From positions 1-41,315 of the IMG/VR virus record IMGVR_UViG_3300009081_000006: DNA of 41,315 nucleotides; one strand, 5' to 3'. A program made the translations under genes and the position numbers. The notes below the pieces were generated by a model. The model saw nothing but the letters and a program-made list of their open reading frames with translations, did not search any database and was not told where the DNA came from. The stretch comes from a virus. Shown here piece after piece: positions 8,585-14,582 of this stretch. Position 1 is the first letter of the stretch, and each line of letters starts with the position of its first letter.

Positions 8585-8931
8585 CGACACTCGAAACCAT
8601 CGGGCGATCGACGGGCGGCAAGCCGATCAATTTGAGCCAGCTACAGGACGAGCTCGTCGCGGGCGGCGTGGCTACCGGCGACGGGCTTGGCATGAGCGGC
8701 GAGTACGTGTATGCGTACGACGCCAGCGGTCTGCCGTCGGACTTTGACGAGGCGCAGCGGGCGACCGCCGACCAGGTCATTGCCGACCATGTCGGCATGC
8801 GCGACAAGACGACCGAAGAATACGCCGACGAGTTTCAAGCTGAAGGCACAACCGCGGCGCGCAAACAGGAGATCCGCGACATTCAAAGTGGGCTGCTGCC
8901 GCCCGAACAGGTGCCGATGGAGACGACATGA
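8581..8931 (+). CDS. Small acidic hypothetical protein
   Basis: The start at ATG 8581 overlaps the fibre stop (ATGA) and gives 116 residues; the longer frame to 8494 would sit inside the fibre gene. The protein is acidic and mostly helical, with KPINLSQLQDELVAGGV near the N-terminus and DKTTEEYADEFQAEGTTAAR later. The next gene starts in its final codons (ATGA). A tail-fibre assembly or attachment role is possible because of position, but no family is recognised. Confidence 0.6.
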   Translation: MTTLETIGRSTGGKPINLSQLQDELVAGGVATGDGLGMSGEYVYAYDASGLPSDFDEAQRATADQVIADHVGMRDKTTEEYADEFQAEGTTAARKQEIRDIQSGLLPPEQVPMETT

Positions 8932-9107
8932 ACGAGGACGAGATCAACCTCAAGCTCGACCAGCTATCGCAGCAGCAGAGTTTCCAGACAAACGCCATTC
9001 GCGCGGCGCTCGAAGCACGCTGGTCAGGCGGCGCCGACACGGTCGACGGGTGGGTCAAAGCCCTCGATCCGTCGATCGAGACGAACCCGCAAACGCCGCT
9101 GTACTGA
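8928..9107 (+). CDS. 59-aa protein, paralogue of the endolysin N-terminal module
   Basis: ATG 8928 overlaps the preceding stop, and the TGA at 9105-9107 overlaps the endolysin ATG. The 59 residues align with residues 5-62 of the endolysin that follows. LDQLSQQQSFQTNAIRAAL pairs with IGQLSEQQGCITRALACM, GADTVDGWVKALDP pairs with GADSVEGWLLALNP, and both end in a PLY segment. It is therefore a free-standing copy of that module and probably arose by tandem duplication. Its role is unknown; it could help the amidase assemble, or be a virion anchor that the amidase shares. Confidence 0.7.
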   Translation: MNEDEINLKLDQLSQQQSFQTNAIRAALEARWSGGADTVDGWVKALDPSIETNPQTPLY

Positions 9108-9841
9108 TGCCGACGATCGAGCAGCGCATCGGCCAGTTGTCCGAGCAGCAGGGCTGTATCACGCGTGCGCTGGCGTGCATGGGCGATGGTCGCTGGACGT
9201 GCGCCCAGGCCGGTGCCGACAGTGTCGAGGGCTGGCTCCTGGCGCTGAATCCGACCTGGCAGGGGCAGCTTCTGCCGACGGCGCCGCTGTACACCATGCC
9301 CGACCCGCCGCTGATCCTGCCCGCCGACGTCGAATGGATCGGTTCTCCGAACCACTACAACGGCAGGGCGGGCCACCAGGTGGTGGCGATTGTGATTCAC
9401 ACGATGGCCGGCAGTCTGGAAAGCTGCGATAGCTGGTTTCAGAACCCTGCGAGCCAGGTGAGCTCGCACTACGGCATCGGGCTGGCAGGCGAGATTCACC
9501 AGTACGTCAGTCTGTGGGACGGCTCCTGGGCGAACGGCGTGCTCGAGCCGGGCAACGATTGGACGCCGCTGGTCGGCAATAGCTCCAATCCCAACTATCA
9601 GACCGTCACGATCGAGACGGAAGACAACGGCCACGGCTGGACGGAGGTCACCGAAGCGCAGTACCAGGGCACGCTGGCGGCGTGTCGATTGGCGATGCAG
9701 AGTTATCCGCAGGTGTTCTACCTGTTCGGCCACCGCATCATTTCGCCGCAGTCGCGGCCACAGTGCTGCGGCGATCGCTGGTGGGAGAGCGGCAGCTTTC
9801 AGCGTCTGGCCGACGAGCTCGATCTGGAGGCGCATTTCTGA
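9107..9841 (+). CDS. Endolysin: N-acetylmuramoyl-L-alanine amidase (Amidase_2/PGRP fold)
   Basis: This 244-residue enzyme would cut the bond between muramic acid and the peptide stem to release progeny. I chose ATG 9107 (TGATG overlap) over the in-frame start at 8711, which lies in upstream genes. Residues 1-62 are a helical module shared with the 59-aa protein just upstream. Residues 75-235 are the amidase: AIVIHTMAG gives zinc ligand H98, SSHYGIGLAGEIHQYV is the family's central strand pair, TVTIETED carries E170, and FGHRIISPQSRPQCCGD gives H209 and a third ligand at C220 or C221. All expected ligands are present. Small membrane proteins follow directly, as in a lysis cassette. Confidence 0.88.
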   Translation: MPTIEQRIGQLSEQQGCITRALACMGDGRWTCAQAGADSVEGWLLALNPTWQGQLLPTAPLYTMPDPPLILPADVEWIGSPNHYNGRAGHQVVAIVIHTMAGSLESCDSWFQNPASQVSSHYGIGLAGEIHQYVSLWDGSWANGVLEPGNDWTPLVGNSSNPNYQTVTIETEDNGHGWTEVTEAQYQGTLAACRLAMQSYPQVFYLFGHRIISPQSRPQCCGDRWWESGSFQRLADELDLEAHF

Positions 9842-10014
9842 TGTCCACGCTCGCCATCATCCTGATCATCCTGCTGGTGCTCTTGCTGTTCGGCGGCTAT
9901 GTGGGCCGCGGCAGCTACGGCAGCAATGCGTACTACGGACCTGGCCTGGGCCTGATCGGGCTGGTGATCATCATCGTGCTCATCCTGGTGCTGACCGGCA
10001 ACCTCAGCCTCTAG
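9841..10014 (+). CDS. DUF3309-like small membrane protein, holin candidate
   Basis: This 57-residue protein starts at ATG 9841, overlapping the endolysin stop by one base. It has two hydrophobic helices (residues 3-20 and 38-55) separated by a Gly/Tyr-rich loop (GGYVGRGSYGSNAYYGPG). This architecture and sequence resemble DUF3309 proteins, whose function is unknown. Its place right after the amidase makes it a candidate holin or pinholin. The extended in-frame start at 9682 lies within the endolysin and is unlikely. Confidence 0.7.
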   Translation: MSTLAIILIILLVLLLFGGYVGRGSYGSNAYYGPGLGLIGLVIIIVLILVLTGNLSL

Positions 10015-10020
10015 TCGGCG

Positions 10021-10257
10021 GTGAACATGGTCCACGCGCTGTGGGCGGCGGTCCAGGGCGACCCGCGCGCGATGCGGATTCTCCACGGCTGGCTGACCGT
10101 CGCGTGGTTCGCCGCGGCGTTTCCGATCATGATCTTCTGGAGCGAGAACATCCAGTTCCTGGTCTTCGTCAGCGTGTACGCCGTTGTCACCGGTCACTGG
10201 TCAAGCTGGCAGGCGGCGCGGGTCGAAGAGAAGCAGGACGAGAGCAGTGGCACGTAG
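10021..10257 (+). CDS. Small two-helix membrane protein, holin candidate
   Basis: This 78-residue protein starts at GTG 10021 (ATG 10027 is an alternative). It has hydrophobic segments at about residues 23-41 and 45-61 and a charged cytoplasmic-type tail (ARVEEKQDESSGT). That topology fits holins such as those of class II. No ribosome binding site is clear, so translation may depend on the gene before. Which of the lysis-region membrane proteins forms the hole cannot be decided from sequence. Confidence 0.65.
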   Translation: MNMVHALWAAVQGDPRAMRILHGWLTVAWFAAAFPIMIFWSENIQFLVFVSVYAVVTGHWSSWQAARVEEKQDESSGT

Positions 10258-10259
10258 GC

Positions 10260-10451
10260 GTGGAGGACGCTGACGGCGCCGATCCGCGGCACTCCAGCTT
10301 CAGGCTCGAGGTAGCGATTTCGATTGGCTACCAGCGGCGACGGACGACGCTGGCCGGTAAGTGGGAGGGACCGCTGGTGACCGCGGTCCTCCTTGTCGCA
10401 AGCATCGCTATTGTGGCGTTCATCGTGCTTCAGGTGTTTCGGTGGGTGTGA
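10260..10451 (+). CDS. Small single-helix membrane protein
   Basis: I place the start at GTG 10260, three bases after the previous stop, giving 63 residues. The N-terminal 35 residues are polar and then basic (GYQRRRTTLAGKW). Residues 38-60 are one strong transmembrane helix (LVTAVLLVASIAIVAFIVL). It may be a holin partner or antiholin; I recognise no family. A longer in-frame reading to 10041 would overlap the whole previous gene and has poor codon use. Confidence 0.5.
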   Translation: MEDADGADPRHSSFRLEVAISIGYQRRRTTLAGKWEGPLVTAVLLVASIAIVAFIVLQVFRWV

Positions 10452-10452
10452 C

Positions 10453-10596
10453 GTGCGCCAGCGGGGCCAGGAATCGGTCGAGTATGCGCTCCTGGTCGCG
10501 ACGGTCGCACTACTGGTGCTGATCGGCGTTCCTGTGTTCGGCGGGGTAGTTCGCGCCTGGTTCGATGCACTCCTGCAGCGCATCATCTCTAGCTAG
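10453..10596 (+). CDS. Flp/type IVb pilin-like peptide
   Basis: This 47-residue product starts at GTG 10453, one base after the previous stop. Its N-terminus, RQRGQESVEYALLVATVALL, matches the class III signal of Flp/Fap pilins: a short basic leader, a Gly at the cleavage site, Glu five residues after it, the V-E-Y-A sequence, then a ~20-residue hydrophobic helix. Actinobacterial and other Flp pilins are 45-70 residues long. A pilin-like peptide in a phage lysis cassette is unexpected. It could act as a membrane-inserting lysis factor, or be a host-derived gene that meets the prepilin peptidase. The similarity is visible; the function is inference. Its TAG overlaps the TAG of a convergent gene in the palindrome CTAG. 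Confidence 0.6.
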   Translation: MRQRGQESVEYALLVATVALLVLIGVPVFGGVVRAWFDALLQRIISS

Positions 10597-10670
10597 TGGC
10601 GATAGTGTGCCCAGGCGCCGATGGCGACGATGCACGCCAGCAGCACCAGGACAACGACGGAGTCAGGCAC
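10593..10670 (-). CDS. 25-aa single-helix membrane peptide
   Basis: This is a minus-strand frame from GTG (10670-10668) to TAG (10595-10593). The product begins MPDSVVVLVLLACIVAIGAW and ends AHYRH, so it is essentially one transmembrane helix. The GTG overlaps the stop of the 42-aa membrane gene upstream, which supports translation by coupling. It is the last gene of the leftward operon, and its stop interlocks with the stop of the convergent pilin-like gene. Being so short, it could be spurious. Confidence 0.45.
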   Translation of the reverse strand: MPDSVVVLVLLACIVAIGAWAHYRH

Positions 10671-10791
10671 GGAACACCATCGCGATCGCCATGTAGATCG
10701 CCCATAGCTGGTGCGCCACGGTCGAGACGGTCAGGAGGACGAGGCAGGCCAGCATGGCGTACGCGACCAGGGGGTGGACTTCACCGTCCAT
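10663..10791 (-). CDS. 42-aa membrane protein
   Basis: ATG 10791 lies in a TGATG overlap with the stop of the DUF3846-like gene. The product starts MDGEVHPLVAYAMLACLVLL and continues with a second hydrophobic half (LWAIYMAIAMVF), so one long or two short membrane helices. Coupled starts on both sides and the hydrophobic code support a real gene. The function is unknown; a superinfection or membrane-modifying role is only a guess. Confidence 0.5.
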   Translation of the reverse strand: MDGEVHPLVAYAMLACLVLLTVSTVAHQLWAIYMAIAMVFRA

Positions 10792-11240
10792 CAGAGGTCC
10801 GTCCAGCCGCGGTCGGGGGTCCAGACCGCCGTTCCGCTCGGGTGGGCCTGCCAGAAGATCTCTTCCTCGAGCGCCATCTTCAGCGCGTCCCTCGGCGGCT
10901 CCTGGACGAAGTACATCTCCAGCGCGGCGACGTCTGCGGGCCGCAGGCTACGCGTTTCGCCGGTGTCGTCGGTACGGACGATGACGATCGGGCCGGCGAG
11001 GCGGCTGTGGCCCAGGTGCGCCGCGAAGCGGTTCGGCTCGGGCCGATCCTCGCGGATCAGCGCGTCGTCGTCGCAGAAGGCGTAGAAGCCCTGGCGGCGC
11101 AGGCTCGGCGGCAGGCCGCAGGTGCCGAGGTTCCCGCCGACCAGGCGCAGCAGTTCGCGGTAGTCGTCGCCGTCGATCTTCTCGGAGCGCAGCGGTGCTG
11201 CCCCTCCAGGCAGCACCAGCACAGTCACCGGGCGGGTCAT
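10791..11240 (-). CDS. DUF3846-like protein
   Basis: I start this at ATG 11240, which overlaps the upstream stop (ATGA), giving 149 residues; the frame open to 11360 lies inside the upstream gene. Residues 1-115 fit the DUF3846 pattern found in actinobacterial phages and plasmids. The N-terminus is VTVLVLPGGAAPLRSEKI, then a GDDYRELLRLVGG segment, then a Cys-containing middle (YAFCDDDALIRED) and PNRFAAHLG. A short strand, GPIVIVRTDD, follows. The function of the family is not established. The C-terminal 35 residues are acidic and helical. It is part of the leftward operon from promoter A. Confidence 0.75.
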   Translation of the reverse strand: MTRPVTVLVLPGGAAPLRSEKIDGDDYRELLRLVGGNLGTCGLPPSLRRQGFYAFCDDDALIREDRPEPNRFAAHLGHSRLAGPIVIVRTDDTGETRSLRPADVAALEMYFVQEPPRDALKMALEEEIFWQAHPSGTAVWTPDRGWTDL

Positions 11241-11437
11241 GGCAGTTTTTTGGCGACGCTGATGACGTCGCCGTCGGTGACCGACGCCGCGGCAGCATTG
11301 AAGTCTTTGGCGGCGACGATCGTCGTTTCGGTCCTGGTGACCGTGTAGGTGACCACCCATTCGATCAACCCGGAAACCACCCCGTTAGCGGGTGTTTCCG
11401 CAACCTTGGGCGGAGAAACTGGCACCGTGCTAGGCAT
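11237..11437 (-). CDS. Possible in-frame internal product (66 aa) of the HTH gene
   Basis: Inside the HTH gene an ATG at 11437-11435 is preceded on the minus strand by AAAAAAGGAG, with GGAG nine bases before the ATG. This is one of the strongest ribosome binding sites in the whole leftward region, stronger than that of the full-length gene. The 66-residue product would be the C-terminal domain alone: a PSTVPVSPPKVAETP linker, a VVTYTVTRTETTIV strand pair and a short helix. A free C-terminal domain could modulate the full-length protein. The site is seen; its use is inferred. Confidence 0.45.
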   Translation of the reverse strand: MPSTVPVSPPKVAETPANGVVSGLIEWVVTYTVTRTETTIVAAKDFNAAAASVTDGDVISVAKKLP

Positions 11438-12094
11438 CTGAAATTGCTCCTTTTTTGGCTCTCTGTTGGGGCCGCGGTTCGTCCCGCGGCGGGGCACGCC
11501 AGCGGCGTCGAGCGTCTCGTACAGGCGGGTCGTACCGATGTTGTAGGCGCGCATGATCTCGGCAATCGTCTCGCCGGCGACGTACGCGTCGATGACTTCC
11601 TGGCGCTCTTCGAGCGACAGCGGCGGTCGAAAATTGGGCGGGGCGTCGGAAACGGGAGTTTCCTCCTTTGGTGGCGGAACGACGGCGTCGTAGTGGGGTA
11701 AACCGCGGGGCATTACCGACTTGAGAATCATCTCGTCTGCGATCTGCGCGGGCGTTTTGCCGGCATCGATCCCTTTCTCAATTTCGCGATCGAACTCGGC
11801 GTCGATGACGACGTCCAGGACGGCATCGCGAACACTGATTGGCTTGATCAACGGGTCAGGTCGTTCCACGATCTGCGGTTCTTTGAGGTCGACTTCGTTG
11901 ATCAGCGCGCGGTTCGACGGTGATAGGTGCAGGCGCTTGAGCTCTTTGCGCCGTTTCACTTCGGCCCTTTCTGCCTGCAGCGCAGGCTTGATGTACTGGA
12001 AGTAGCAGTGCGCGCACTGGTCGTGGCCGGCGTGCGCGGTGCCCATGCAGCCCTCTCCGCGGTACTGGCACTTGCGGTGAGAGGACGAGGCCAC
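11237..12094 (-). CDS. DNA-binding protein with Cys/His cluster and helix-turn-helix
   Basis: This 285-residue protein starts at GTG 12094, one base after the upstream stop. Residues 8-30 hold a Cys/His cluster (C8, C16, H21, H24, C27, C30) that probably binds zinc. Residues 155-200 read as a helix-turn-helix of the resolvase/sigma-like kind: LSLEERQEVIDAYVAGETIA, then EIMRAYNIGTTRLYETLDAAGVPRR. The C-terminal ~65 residues are a separate small domain with Thr-rich strands. It is the most obvious candidate regulator in the genome and could bind the operator-like repeats at the early promoters, though nothing shows this directly. An internal start for the last domain is listed separately. Confidence 0.7.
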   Translation of the reverse strand: MASSSHRKCQYRGEGCMGTAHAGHDQCAHCYFQYIKPALQAERAEVKRRKELKRLHLSPSNRALINEVDLKEPQIVERPDPLIKPISVRDAVLDVVIDAEFDREIEKGIDAGKTPAQIADEMILKSVMPRGLPHYDAVVPPPKEETPVSDAPPNFRPPLSLEERQEVIDAYVAGETIAEIMRAYNIGTTRLYETLDAAGVPRRGTNRGPNREPKKEQFQMPSTVPVSPPKVAETPANGVVSGLIEWVVTYTVTRTETTIVAAKDFNAAAASVTDGDVISVAKKLP

Positions 12095-12095
12095 G

Positions 12096-12428
12096 TCAGT
12101 GGCCTGTCCTACTAGCTGCGCGCTCTTTCTCGGCTGCGGCCTGGAGCTTGGGGACGACCTGGTCGCGCCATCCCTGCTTCGTCTCGTCGGTCCAGGAGCG
12201 CACCGCGGGATTCTTCACGAGCTCTCCGAGCATGTTCAGCAGCGCGCCGAGCGGGGCGTAGGTGCGAACCGTGGCATGCGCGCCTTCGACGCCCCATCCG
12301 CGGATCTCGACTTTGCTCTGCCCGTCGTAATCCGCGAGCAGGGTGACGATGTCAGCGGTGTTGACGTACAGCGACGGTATCTCGCGCCCGTCAAACTGAA
12401 GGCGCGGCAGTTCAAGGAATGAGTTCAT
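12096..12428 (-). CDS. Small hypothetical early protein
   Basis: This 110-residue protein starts at ATG 12428. The first half is beta-rich (RLQFDGREIPSLYVNTADIV, then KVEIRGWG); the second half is helical with GALLNMLGELVKNPAV and a charged end. The beta-rich half resembles small phage proteins of unknown role that present a two-layer sheet. No ribosome binding site is clear; a strong hairpin lies between the upstream stop and this start (see 12437). No family is recognised. Confidence 0.65.
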   Translation of the reverse strand: MNSFLELPRLQFDGREIPSLYVNTADIVTLLADYDGQSKVEIRGWGVEGAHATVRTYAPLGALLNMLGELVKNPAVRSWTDETKQGWRDQVVPKLQAAAEKERAASRTGH

Positions 12429-12436
12429 GCGAGATC

Positions 12437-12452
12437 GGGGGCTTACGCCCCC
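12437..12452 (-). promoter_or_regulatory. GC hairpin with GUAA tetraloop between two early genes
   Basis: On the transcribed (minus) strand, GGGGGC-GTAA-GCCCCC forms a perfect six-pair stem closed by a GNRA-type tetraloop. The stop codon of the upstream gene (12445-12443) lies in the loop, and the next ATG is nine bases downstream. No U-run follows, so a terminator is unlikely; control of translation or mRNA stability of the downstream gene is more plausible. Confidence 0.55.
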
Positions 12453-12691
12453 GCCTCCTTTCCCAAGGTGTCGAGTACACGGCTGATTTCGGCCAGCCCA
12501 TCGTCCGCGCGCAGGTAGGCAAGGTGGTAGAGGGCTTCGCTGCCGTTGTCCTGGCGAACGACCACGTACGCGCCGTTGTCGACGTTGTTGCGGTCGCGCT
12601 GATCGGGCTTGCGGTTATCCAAAGTGCGTACGTCGGCAAGAGTGCCGATCCGCAGCAGTTCAACGGGATCTCCCCATCGTCCGTAGATCAT
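12443..12691 (-). CDS. Small hypothetical early protein
   Basis: I use ATG 12691, which has GGAGGAAG just upstream and overlaps the previous stop (TGATG), giving 82 residues. The frame open to 12778 would overlap the zinc-protein gene. The product has a beta hairpin core (YVVVRQDNGSEALYHLAYL) flanked by polar segments (DNRKPDQRDRNNVDN) and a helical C-terminus. No known domain is visible. Confidence 0.65.
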   Translation of the reverse strand: MIYGRWGDPVELLRIGTLADVRTLDNRKPDQRDRNNVDNGAYVVVRQDNGSEALYHLAYLRADDGLAEISRVLDTLGKEAGA

Positions 12692-12852
12692 CAGTCTTCC
12701 TCCGGGCACTCTTCGTGGCGCGGGTTGGCGTTGACGCAGTCGCCGCACACGGTGATGTCGCCGTCGCAGTTCGAGCACTCGACGGTGAAGCGGCGGGCAG
12801 TCTCCTGCCCACAGTTCTCACACGCGCGGAGCGTGTTCTCCAGGTAAGCCAT
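12691..12852 (-). CDS. Small Cys-rich zinc-binding protein (53 aa)
   Basis: This gene runs from ATG 12852 to TGA 12691, overlapping its neighbours at both ends (TAATG and TGATG). The 53 residues contain four close Cys pairs or singles: ACENCG, ECSNCDG, VCGDC and HEEC. This gives a treble-clef or zinc-ribbon pattern able to bind two zinc ions. Small zinc proteins are frequent in the early operons of actinobacterial phages, where they often modify host functions. The exact target is unknown. Confidence 0.65.
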   Translation of the reverse strand: MAYLENTLRACENCGQETARRFTVECSNCDGDITVCGDCVNANPRHEECPEED

Positions 12853-13850
12853 TAGTCGTCCTTTCCGAAGATCTCTTCGTATGTGCGGCTGTAGCCGCGG
12901 GCCTTAGCCTCAGCGAGGCTCACAGGTGGCTTCCATGCGGCTGACGGGGCCGCGGCTGGAGCGGGCGCCGTAGCGGCGACCAGGTCCAGCAGTTCGTCGG
13001 CGGATTCCTCCACGCCTGTCTCGGGGTCGATCTGCGCCGAAGGCGTCGGCGCGGCGCTGGCGGCGGTCGCTTGCGCGAGCCGCACGCTCATCGGGATGGC
13101 TTTCGCGCCCCACGGCAGACCGTACTTGTCGGCGCAGGTGGGGCCGTAGCCGGCGGTCAGGGACTCGCGGGTGTCCAGGTCGCGACCGCAGATGAAACAT
13201 TGCGAGCCTTCCTGGGCGAAGGCCAGACCAGCGATCAGCCACTCGTCCTGCCGCTCGGCGGCGTCCAGGATGTTGATGGCGTCGCGGACACGGTCGCGGA
13301 GGCCACCCTGCGCGGAGCGCCAGATGCGGAGGTCGCCTTGCGGGGCGATGTGCGCCACTCCCATCCACTCGTCCCCACCCGACCGTGTCGAGATGACACG
13401 CGAGCCTGCCAGCTTTGAGTCCTGGCCGGCCAGCTTGATGTACAGGGCGATCGACTCGCCATCGGGAAGGGTGATGCGGTAGCGCCCGTCGGGCACGATC
13501 GCCAGCGTGACGTGAATCTGCGGCGCTGCCGCGGCGGGGACGTTGCCAGCGTACGCGGGCTTTTGCGCCTTGGCCGCGAGGCGCCTGCGGGCGTCGGCCA
13601 TCAGTACGTTCAGGACACCCTTGCTCTGACCGTCGGTCAGGAAGCCAGGAATCGCGACGCGATTCTGCATGTCGCGCATGAAGTCGTCGCCTTCGTCGCG
13701 GCACTGGTAGTTGGCGGCGTACAGGCTCGCGGCCTGACGGAGCTCGATCGTCATATCCGACGCCTCGAATTTGCGCCCAAGCGCGGCGCCAATTTTGAAG
13801 GCGGCGTTGAAGACGGAGCGGAGGTCGTCGCGGACTGGTGAGTTCTGCAT
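12852..13850 (-). CDS. Early protein with DUF6011-like zinc motif
   Basis: This 332-residue protein starts at ATG 13850, seven bases after the -10 element of promoter A, with no ribosome binding site; the frame open to 13994 runs through that promoter and is unlikely. Residues 1-110 are helical. Residues 120-215 are beta-rich (IHVTLAIVPDGRYRITLPDG). Residues 218-245 carry the DUF6011-type cluster QCFICGRDLDTRESLTAGYG followed by PTCADKYGLPWG, a likely zinc site seen in many phage proteins. The C-terminal 75 residues are an Ala/Pro linker and a short helix (GYSRTYEEIFGKDD). It may bind or modify DNA-processing proteins; the function is unknown. Confidence 0.7.
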   Translation of the reverse strand: MQNSPVRDDLRSVFNAAFKIGAALGRKFEASDMTIELRQAASLYAANYQCRDEGDDFMRDMQNRVAIPGFLTDGQSKGVLNVLMADARRRLAAKAQKPAYAGNVPAAAAPQIHVTLAIVPDGRYRITLPDGESIALYIKLAGQDSKLAGSRVISTRSGGDEWMGVAHIAPQGDLRIWRSAQGGLRDRVRDAINILDAAERQDEWLIAGLAFAQEGSQCFICGRDLDTRESLTAGYGPTCADKYGLPWGAKAIPMSVRLAQATAASAAPTPSAQIDPETGVEESADELLDLVAATAPAPAAAPSAAWKPPVSLAEAKARGYSRTYEEIFGKDD

Positions 13851-13888
13851 AGCACCTACTATAGGGCACCTACTGGAGGGGCTGTCAA
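13851..13888 (-). promoter_or_regulatory. Early promoter A (leaderless type)
   Basis: On the minus strand a perfect TTGACA (13888-13883) is followed after 19 bp by TATAGT (13863-13858), then seven bases, then the ATG at 13850. AGTAGG occurs twice, 14 bp apart, the second copy overlapping the -10. The same arrangement is found at 14583 and 23976. The short distance to the ATG implies a leaderless transcript, or one with only a few leader bases. It would drive the operon 13850 to 10593. Confidence 0.8.
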
Positions 13889-13907
13889 GTTTCCCTCCAG
13901 TAAGTGC
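13866..13907. repeat. 15-bp inverted repeat over promoter A
   Basis: The arm 13866-13880 (GCACCTACTGGAGGG) and the arm 13893-13907 are inverted copies with one mismatch, separated by 12 bases that contain the -35 box. It could be the terminator of the gene ending at 13913 on the same strand, although no T-run follows, or an operator whose occupancy blocks promoter A. The palindrome reuses the AGTAGG promoter repeat as part of its arm. Confidence 0.7.
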
Positions 13908-13912
13908 CGGCA

Positions 13913-14098
13913 TTAGCGATTCGGCTCGTCGTCCGACTCGAGGACGGTGATCTCGCGCACCGCGGTCCAGCGCAGTGACAGATCGATGGCCCACGCTTCT
14001 GCCTCTTCGTAGGTCGCGAAGCGGAGAGCGTTCTCCCCCCAGGGGGCGTCAGGTCGGTCGCCGCCGGTGCGGACGCCGACCTTGTAGCTGCGGCTCAT
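13913..14098 (-). CDS. Small hypothetical early protein (61 aa)
   Basis: ATG 14098 overlaps the upstream stop (ATGA). The product has an N-terminal strand (SRSYKVGVRTGG), an RFATYEEAEAWAIDLSLRW helix and an EITVLESDDEP strand with an acidic end. This beta-alpha-beta layout, with 'FATYEEAEAWA', is common among small phage proteins of unknown role. It is the last gene of the operon from promoter B. Confidence 0.65.
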   Translation of the reverse strand: MSRSYKVGVRTGGDRPDAPWGENALRFATYEEAEAWAIDLSLRWTAVREITVLESDDEPNR

Positions 14099-14367
14099 GA
14101 CGGCAGCACCGCTTCCGGGTGCTCCTTGAGGTATGCCTCGAGCGCATCCTTCTCCGCGACCAGGGTCGCGCGGGCGGACTGCAGTGCCGCGATCATGGCG
14201 TCGATGTCGCGCACGCCGTACAGGTTCAGGACGGCGATGCGGCGCTGGTCGACCTGGATGTCGACACGCGCGAGGGCGATGTTCTGGACACCGACGAAGA
14301 CGTCGGAGCGGACCTTAACCTCCCCGGTGAGGGGGAGGCGGGCCTGACGGCGGGATGTGATGGTCAT
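14095..14367 (-). CDS. Small hypothetical early protein (90 aa)
   Basis: I start at ATG 14367, with AGGAG nine bases upstream and in overlap with the previous stop, rather than using the open frame to 14532, which is Arg/Pro-rich out-of-frame code. The product has beta strands (VFVGVQNIALARVDIQVD, RIAVLNLYGV) followed by one long helix with Asp/Ala/Glu (IDAMIAALQSARATLVAEKD). It has no recognised family. The fold would suit a small dimeric regulator or inhibitor, but this is speculative. Confidence 0.65.
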   Translation of the reverse strand: MTITSRRQARLPLTGEVKVRSDVFVGVQNIALARVDIQVDQRRIAVLNLYGVRDIDAMIAALQSARATLVAEKDALEAYLKEHPEAVLPS

Positions 14368-14582
14368 CGGGTGTAGCTCCTGGTGAGTGGGTCGTAGGCG
14401 TGCAGGAGAGGGCACCGCTCGGTAACGTGCTCCGGTCCTGGCGCGTGGTCGCAGCAGACGTAGTAGTCGGGATAGTTGCCCCAACCCTGGGCGCGACCGC
14501 CGCGGACACGGTGAGGGGCTGGCTGGCTGCACGCGGGGCCGTTACGTCCACCGAGCGGGACGGGGCAGGTTCGTTCTGTCAT
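14364..14582 (-). CDS. Small Cys/His-containing early protein (72 aa)
   Basis: ATG 14582 lies seven bases after the -10 of promoter B, without a ribosome binding site, as in the other two promoter-proximal genes; the open frame to 14678 passes through the promoter. The 72 residues have cysteines near positions 6 and 18, then YYVCCDHAPGPEHVTERCP with C, C, H, H, C close together, so zinc binding is likely. The N-terminal MTERTCPVPLGGRNGPACSQ resembles short zinc-finger headers seen in actinophage early genes. The function is unknown. Confidence 0.65.
   Translation of the reverse strand: MTERTCPVPLGGRNGPACSQPAPHRVRGGRAQGWGNYPDYYVCCDHAPGPEHVTERCPLLHAYDPLTRSYTR

Noticed and set aside
12412-12663. 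83-aa minus-strand frame rich in Thr/Arg
   Set aside because: The neighbouring frame (12443-12691) has a GGAGGAAG site, a coupled start and better codon use.
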